From M3007 sp046160625 (GTDB lineage Bacteria; Bacteroidota; Bacteroidia; Chitinophagales; Saprospiraceae): 64,000 bases of DNA. Below, piece after piece: positions 60,901 to 64,000 of this stretch. How positions within the stretch are numbered: position 1 is the stretch's first letter; every line of letters begins with the position of its first letter. The translations under genes were made by a program, and so were the position numbers. The notes below the pieces were generated by a model. It saw only the letters and a list, made by a program, of their open reading frames with translations, was not told the DNA's origin and did no database searches. The DNA lies in contig JBJXGZ010000065.1 in assembly GCA_046160625.1 (NCBI GenBank), positions 14,781 to 78,780 on the forward strand, read 5' to 3'.

Positions 60901-61720
60901 GGGCGTTCGCAAAGCCTATGCCATTTCAGACCAGGAACTGACGGAATGGATGACGAAAATCCCGGCCCAAAATCAGTTGCTGATCCTGGATGCCTGCAAC
61001 TCCGGCCAGGCAGCCATCAATATGGGCGGCATCGTTGCTCGGGATATTGATCCGGACAATATTGTTGCGTTTAACCTGATGAGTGGCAACACGGGCAGCT
61101 ATGTCATTTCAGGTAGTTCTGCCAGCGGCTTGAGTTTTGAGTCAGAGGTATTCGGCCACGGTTTGCTCACTTACAGTCTGTTGAAAGGCATCAGCGGAAC
61201 AGCTCTGGTAGGCAGTAAAGTGGATGTTTTGCAACTACTGCTTGAATCCTATAAGCGGGTACCGGAGTTGGCCCAAAGTATTGGAGCGGAACAGCGGCCA
61301 ATCATTGCCAAGCCGCGTGGCAATGCCAGTTTTTTTGTGGGTAAAAATGACGGTAGTGTAAAGATCGAATTGCCCGAAACCAAACCCATGGTCATCCAGA
61401 GTTTTCTTTTTGAACAGGATACGTTTAGTGACCGGCTGGGATTGACAAAAGCTGTCAACAAGGCATTCCGCAGCAATGAAATCAAAGGAAAATTAGCACG
61501 CTGGTTTTACTCCGACATTTCAGAGCATCCCCAGGGCTTTTCGGTGAGGGGTGTTTACACCCAAAATCAGGACAATACAGTGGCCGTAAAAGGCCGGTTG
61601 TTGAGAGGGGAGGAATGGGTGGGTAAACCCTTTGAAGTAAGTGGTTCAAAAGACGCCAAGGCTTTGGCAGCGCTGATCTTGAAGGCGGTTACGCCTGGGA
61701 TAAAGGTGCAAGAGCGTTGA
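57983..61720 (+). CDS. secreted WD40-repeat protein with caspase (C14) domain
   Basis: Protein of 1245 residues from the ATG at 57983 (signal LSIIAVLLSVSLLGAQ). WD40 blades cover residues 20-700 (GHTSNLICAAYSPEGQWIAT, GHDDTVLKIGFSPDNRWLIS). A beta-sandwich linker region follows (WVVTTPSGLFDASDDAKKMM). The caspase domain lies at about 880-1150 with the histidine in FFAGHGSN (H945) and the cysteine in ILDACNSGQ (C1005), so the dyad is intact. The tail of about 100 residues is an unrecognised domain. Metacaspase-type enzymes cut after basic residues. The signal peptide places it in the periplasm or outside. Confidence 0.88.
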   Translation: MMKTFLSIIAVLLSVSLLGAQKPVLVIPTGHSSGVQVVSSSADGKYFLTLGGDGLAKLWNEAGKELKTFRSPLRSFTSVSLSPNNEHILAISSYTHADAGVLKTSSGELDFVLKGHTSNLICAAYSPEGQWIATGAADSSAILWNARDGSLIRRFKGHQGSIGSLAFSSDGRFLATFSYDKTVKIWETVTGKLLQTIEVCGESGDEIQFSPDGKMISVLCRGMFFAQDRISLWSTETGEKIREIDGYSLCFSPDGKWVCVFRQSTAFVYASESLDGEPFRTIYARFPPMAGPPPTNILKGTFLPDSKGILLNAMHIPEVYDIETGHFKLALKGYSIPVECVSFSPDAKKCLAGSETDLLEMDFTPGTQVKRFKGIQGKVTNARYSPDGQKIVAVTTWCDGVIMDATNGKEIMPLKATPCMDPPPIYTKILEIAPDGQSFMRGHNMGNKDGPPFLSSWQFSDGAIVDSLFFPFDEFEEPREISIAQDGKQIAVLTRSMLLVWDVDTRQWDKIFVSEFGFGPGLFGSGQIAFYEKNKIAVCQRDEIEFWDIQEKKRIGKTSMSAFQLNQKEVTGMDIHGTELMDAAFNHLLCSPDGKWLAAAYGKTIGLLRCREASQPEIVQMFKGHDDTVLKIGFSPDNRWLISASADNTVRIWDVQKSVEVAKIVHLTNDNWVVTTPSGLFDASDDAKKMMYYVVDYEKEKIVLDLEQLQIRYWQPGLLGAIMGLSPYPVKNVGVFDNLKLFPSIEDSTRIESNQLYIKLRERNGGLGKLSLIINGRRLENDLNPLPNRKKDLVIDLKPYIKSRHLRTDTLNTIELEVYESKDDLKSEPYKLYYQAAVNKRGEGSNEEEPIANTCDAPRNLYLIIVGTSLYPQGVDSLPSANEDAVEMARVLSEAGKLLYGDRVHLKLLSTKAGESPSKANIAAAFEAFKTANVCDVLVVFFAGHGSNWGKDGDKSNFYYLTQDITFGKLNDEGVRKAYAISDQELTEWMTKIPAQNQLLILDACNSGQAAINMGGIVARDIDPDNIVAFNLMSGNTGSYVISGSSASGLSFESEVFGHGLLTYSLLKGISGTALVGSKVDVLQLLLESYKRVPELAQSIGAEQRPIIAKPRGNASFFVGKNDGSVKIELPETKPMVIQSFLFEQDTFSDRLGLTKAVNKAFRSNEIKGKLARWFYSDISEHPQGFSVRGVYTQNQDNTVAVKGRLLRGEEWVGKPFEVSGSKDAKALAALILKAVTPGIKVQER

Positions 61721-62145
61721 GGGCATATTGGTGAGCGGGAAAAGATGCCGGGTTTGGTGAAGCAGATTTTGGGGGAGGTGATGCCGATGGCGAAGTAAAT
61801 TTTTTGACAGGATTAACAGGATGTACAGGATATGTCGGCTTCGCCGACTTCGTAATATGGATGCTTTTAGCAGTAACTGCGCAAAAATAAATTAATGAAA
61901 CACATAGTCACAGTAGGACACATAGTTGTGATTTTCAACACTATGTGTCCTACTGTGACTATGTGTTTTATATAAACTAATTGCGTTCAAGTCGGCGAAG
62001 CCGACATATCCTGTATATCTTGTAAATCCTGTCAAAAAAATAGTCACAACGCTCACTTCAGGTACTCTATAAACTTGTGTACCGGCGACAATCTCAATAA
62101 TTTTCTACTTTCGCAGCACCCGTTTTGACCCTTCGGGAACTTTAC
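61721..62145. other. intergenic region with nested palindromes
   Basis: No gene. It contains a 22-codon frame (61734-61800) that looks like a coding remnant, the nested inverted repeat 61801-62038, and a promoter-like AACTTGTG (62072-62079)/TACTTTCG (62106-62113) pair. Confidence 0.7.
61801..62038. repeat. nested palindrome, two inverted repeats
   Basis: Outer arms 61801-61849 and 61990-62038 (TTTTTGACAGGATTAACAGG start) are inverted with a few mismatches. Inner arms 61898-61926 and 61940-61968 are a perfect 29-bp match around 13 bases. The outer arms also contain the small palindrome GTCGGCTTCGCCGAC. Confidence 0.9.
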
Positions 62146-63099
62146 ATGAACATCTACCAACTCCGACAATGGCTCGCCGACGGCAAAACCGACCGCGTAC
62201 TCGACGGGCTGCTTGAGGCCAAGCCGCCCATTGACCCGGATCTACACGAAGAAGCCACCTTGCTCTCCGCCCGCTATGAGATTCTCGCTCGCCAAAAACG
62301 CGCTGGTACGCTCAAATTTCAAGATGAAAATACCGAGCGTGCGCAGATAAACGCCGCTTTACTGGAAATCCTGAATCACTTGAAAGAGCACCACAAGCCC
62401 GGTTTTTTCGCCAATCCCTTGGCAAAATGGGGGACAATTCTTGTTGCTACCATCGTTGTGCTGGGCGGTGTAGCCAAGTTTTCTGGCTTGTTGCAGGGCA
62501 ACGATTTAGGCCAAAAAACAGAGCTTGTCAACGTTGCGCAGCCTCCTGCCAATAACAAGCCCGATTCCTTGCCTGCGGCTCAATCCGCGCCGGTCTCTCA
62601 ATCCGTATCTGCTCGTCCGGAAAGCCGTTCTAATCCCGCAGCGACCAAGCCGAGCCCAACGGCTCCGACTTCCTCGCTTGCAGACACCACATTGACCATT
62701 GCCTGCAAAAGCAACAAAGGCCGCCTGAACCTCCATTTCAAAAACAACGAAACCATGCGCTTCTATTTCAAAGTGAGCCAGGCCTGCACGGTACGTTCCA
62801 TCTACAAACTCGCCGACGGGCGGCTTGTGCTGCTCGACAACGACCGCGCCGTGAGCGCAGCTCAGGTCGGCACTTGGTTGGAAATTGGCGCGGGATTCGA
62901 CGTTTCCGAGCCTTTTGGCGAAGAACAGGTGTATGTGTTTGCCCAAAACACGGCCTTTGACCCGCTGGTGACCGTTGTTGATGGCGACGGCTACTATTTC
63001 ATTCAAGAAGGCCTGCCCGATGCCCTGCGAAAAACGCGCGGGTTCAAAAAGAAGAAGCGCTTCGCCGAGGATTCGGTTATGCTGGCTACGAGTTTGTGA
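62146..63099 (+). CDS. EAD11-like domain, membrane helix and DUF4384-like domain protein
   Basis: Protein of 317 residues from the ATG at 62146 (MNIYQLRQWLADGKTDRVLD). Residues 1-80 fit effector-associated domain 11: LLEAKPPIDPDLHEEATLLS, ARYEILARQKRAGTL and a terminal AQINAALLEILNHL. One membrane helix (WGTILVATIVVLGGVAKFSG, about residues 95-114) has basic residues before it, so the N-terminus is predicted cytoplasmic. After a Ser/Pro-rich linker, residues 185-290 look DUF4384-like (MRFYFKVSQACTVRSIYKLA, GEEQVYVFAQ). EADs join effectors to sensors in bacterial conflict systems. Its neighbours are a WD40-caspase and a WD40 array. Confidence 0.7.
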   Translation: MNIYQLRQWLADGKTDRVLDGLLEAKPPIDPDLHEEATLLSARYEILARQKRAGTLKFQDENTERAQINAALLEILNHLKEHHKPGFFANPLAKWGTILVATIVVLGGVAKFSGLLQGNDLGQKTELVNVAQPPANNKPDSLPAAQSAPVSQSVSARPESRSNPAATKPSPTAPTSSLADTTLTIACKSNKGRLNLHFKNNETMRFYFKVSQACTVRSIYKLADGRLVLLDNDRAVSAAQVGTWLEIGAGFDVSEPFGEEQVYVFAQNTAFDPLVTVVDGDGYYFIQEGLPDALRKTRGFKKKKRFAEDSVMLATSL

Positions 63100-63326
63100 G
63101 GGGCTGCTGTCGCGTTTTGTTTGCCCATTGTCTTTGATATCCCGATTCTCGGGACGATGTATCTTTCCCTAACTTTAGGTATCTCGAACTTTCCGAAAGT
63201 TTTAAACTTTCGGAAAGTTGCACCAGATCAACGAATCAAAATGGCTGCACGGCAGTTGACACAGATTTTTGAACACGCTCTGTTTGCCCATTTGCCACCC
63301 CTTCTTCACTTCAAAATGGTAAAACC
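63100..63326. other. spacer before WD40-array gene
   Basis: 227 bp with a perfect ACTTTCCGAAAGT/ACTTTCGGAAAGT palindrome at about 63188-63220. No ORF of note. Confidence 0.5.
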
Positions 63327-64000
63327 ATGAAGCAAATCTTTACCCTGATTTTATTGCTGGCAGCGAGCCTGCTCTGGGGGCAGAAGCCGCGCCTGGTGGT
63401 TCCGATTGGGCACACCCAAGCGATTACATCTGTCGCCTTTTCCCCAGACGGAAAGACCGTCCTGACGGTCAGTTTGGACTATACGGCGAAGTTATGGGAC
63501 TTGAACGGGCGGGAAATCCAATCTTTTTCAGGCCATGCTGAAGACGTCGAGTCGGTGGCCTTTTCCCCAGACGGAAAGACCGTCCTGACGGGCAGTGAGG
63601 ACAATACGGCGAAGTTGTGGGACTTGAACGGGCGGGAAATCCAGTCTTTTTCAGGCGATTTTTCGTACGTCAATTCAGTGGCTTTTTCCCCAGATGGAAA
63701 GACCGTCCTGACGGGCAGTGGACATGGCACGGCGAAGTTGTGGGACTTGAACGGGCGGGAAATCCAATCTTTTTCAGGCCATGCTGAACAAGTCTGCTCG
63801 GTGGCCTTTTCCCCAAACGGAAAGACCGTCCTGACGGGCAGTTTGGACGATACGGCGAAGTTGTGGGACTTGAACGGGCGGGAAATCCAGTCTTTTTCAG
63901 GCCATGCTTCCTCCGTCATGTCGGTGGCCTTTTCCCCAGACGGAAAGACCGTCCTGACGGGCAGTGAGGACAATACAGCGAAGTTATGGGACTTGAACGG
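63327..64000 (+). CDS. secreted WD40-repeat protein (3' cut by window end)
   Basis: The frame starts at the ATG at 63327 and stays open to the window end, 224 codons. Signal peptide FTLILLLAASLLWGQ, then PRLVVPIGHTQAITSVAFSP and five WD40 repeats of 41 residues. The repeats are almost identical (SVAFSPDGKTVLTGS, then TAKLWDLNGREIQSFSG) except at a few surface positions. The N-terminus is homologous to the WD40-caspase at 57983 (VLVIPTGHS against RLVVPIGHT), so a caspase or other effector may follow beyond the window. Confidence 0.85.
   Translation, partial: MKQIFTLILLLAASLLWGQKPRLVVPIGHTQAITSVAFSPDGKTVLTVSLDYTAKLWDLNGREIQSFSGHAEDVESVAFSPDGKTVLTGSEDNTAKLWDLNGREIQSFSGDFSYVNSVAFSPDGKTVLTGSGHGTAKLWDLNGREIQSFSGHAEQVCSVAFSPNGKTVLTGSLDDTAKLWDLNGREIQSFSGHASSVMSVAFSPDGKTVLTGSEDNTAKLWDLN
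63435..64000 (+). repeat. 123-bp near-identical WD40 coding repeats
   Basis: The anchor word GCCTTTTCCCCAGACGGAAA recurs at 63435, 63558, 63681, 63804 and 63927, an exact 123-bp period. A long open frame on the opposite strand here is a shadow. Confidence 0.95.

Noticed and set aside
63479..63973. 164-codon minus-strand frame with four repeats
   Set aside because: Exact antisense of the WD40 repeat array; the repeats are explained by the plus-strand gene.
1..64000. tRNA genes, rRNA genes, riboswitches and insertion sequences
   Set aside because: I looked for cloverleaf-type, rRNA-like and transposase-like sequences by eye and saw none I could support; a covariance-model scan would be decisive.

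Overview
The window looks like a Bacteroidota chromosome, probably from the Saprospiria side of the phylum. The support is: outer-membrane and secreted proteins with type IX secretion (Por) C-terminal sorting domains, SprB-type repeats, a TonB receptor with a carboxypeptidase-like N-terminal domain, TAnnTTTG promoter boxes, no clear Shine-Dalgarno sequences, and the Bacteroidota order of division genes. The class-level placement is inference. I recognised no rRNA, tRNA, CRISPR array, transposase or phage module.

Region by region. 0-12 kb is the division and cell-wall (dcw) cluster: murD (cut by the window edge), a glycosyltransferase, ftsW, a GxxExxY protein, murG, a small lipoprotein, a HepT-like HEPN toxin, an MNT antitoxin fused in frame to murC, ftsQ, a small membrane protein, ftsA and ftsZ. 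The normal order is kept but accessory genes are threaded between the essential ones. 12-16.2 kb is an accessory island around a DEAD-box helicase: a UPF0175/DUF3368 module, two barnase/EndoU/RelE-like nuclease candidates, a duplicated scrap of the helicase 3' end, and a DUF433/truncated DUF5615 pair. 16.5-22.5 kb holds enoyl-CoA hydratase, a glycerophosphate-type acyltransferase, engB, two beta-barrel proteins and a glycosyltransferase. 22.9-32.2 kb has a collagen-like surface protein, T9SS cargo, a nucleoid-associated protein, a DUF697-SHOCT protein, an ECF sigma/anti-sigma pair and xylulokinase. 32.5-48.9 kb has a 1499-residue SprB-repeat/OmpA protein, selD, a TonB receptor, hemL, a GT-C type membrane protein, a HAD phosphatase, an Smr protein, a transaldolase-type aldolase, a zinc protease and mtgA. 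49-57.8 kb has a T9SS protein, a di-heme oxidoreductase, an imelysin, an M1 peptidase, a cysteine-rich secreted protein with a two-helix partner, and an RlpA/SPOR protein. 58-64 kb is a WD40-caspase gene, a gene with an EAD11-like domain, a membrane helix and a DUF4384-like domain, and a WD40-array gene running off the window.

Two themes stand out. First, the genome is full of short repeat words and palindromes. They form long near-perfect inverted repeats in convergent intergenic gaps. They also sit in frame inside conserved genes (murD, two glycosyltransferases, murG, xylulokinase) and supply start or stop codons. Second, conflict-type genes are common: HepT/MNT welded to murC, PBECR-like nucleases next to copies of a helicase 3' end, and the WD40-caspase/EAD cluster. 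In the last of these, a nearly identical 123-bp WD40 repeat array varies only at blade-surface positions, which is the pattern expected of a rapidly diversifying recognition protein.
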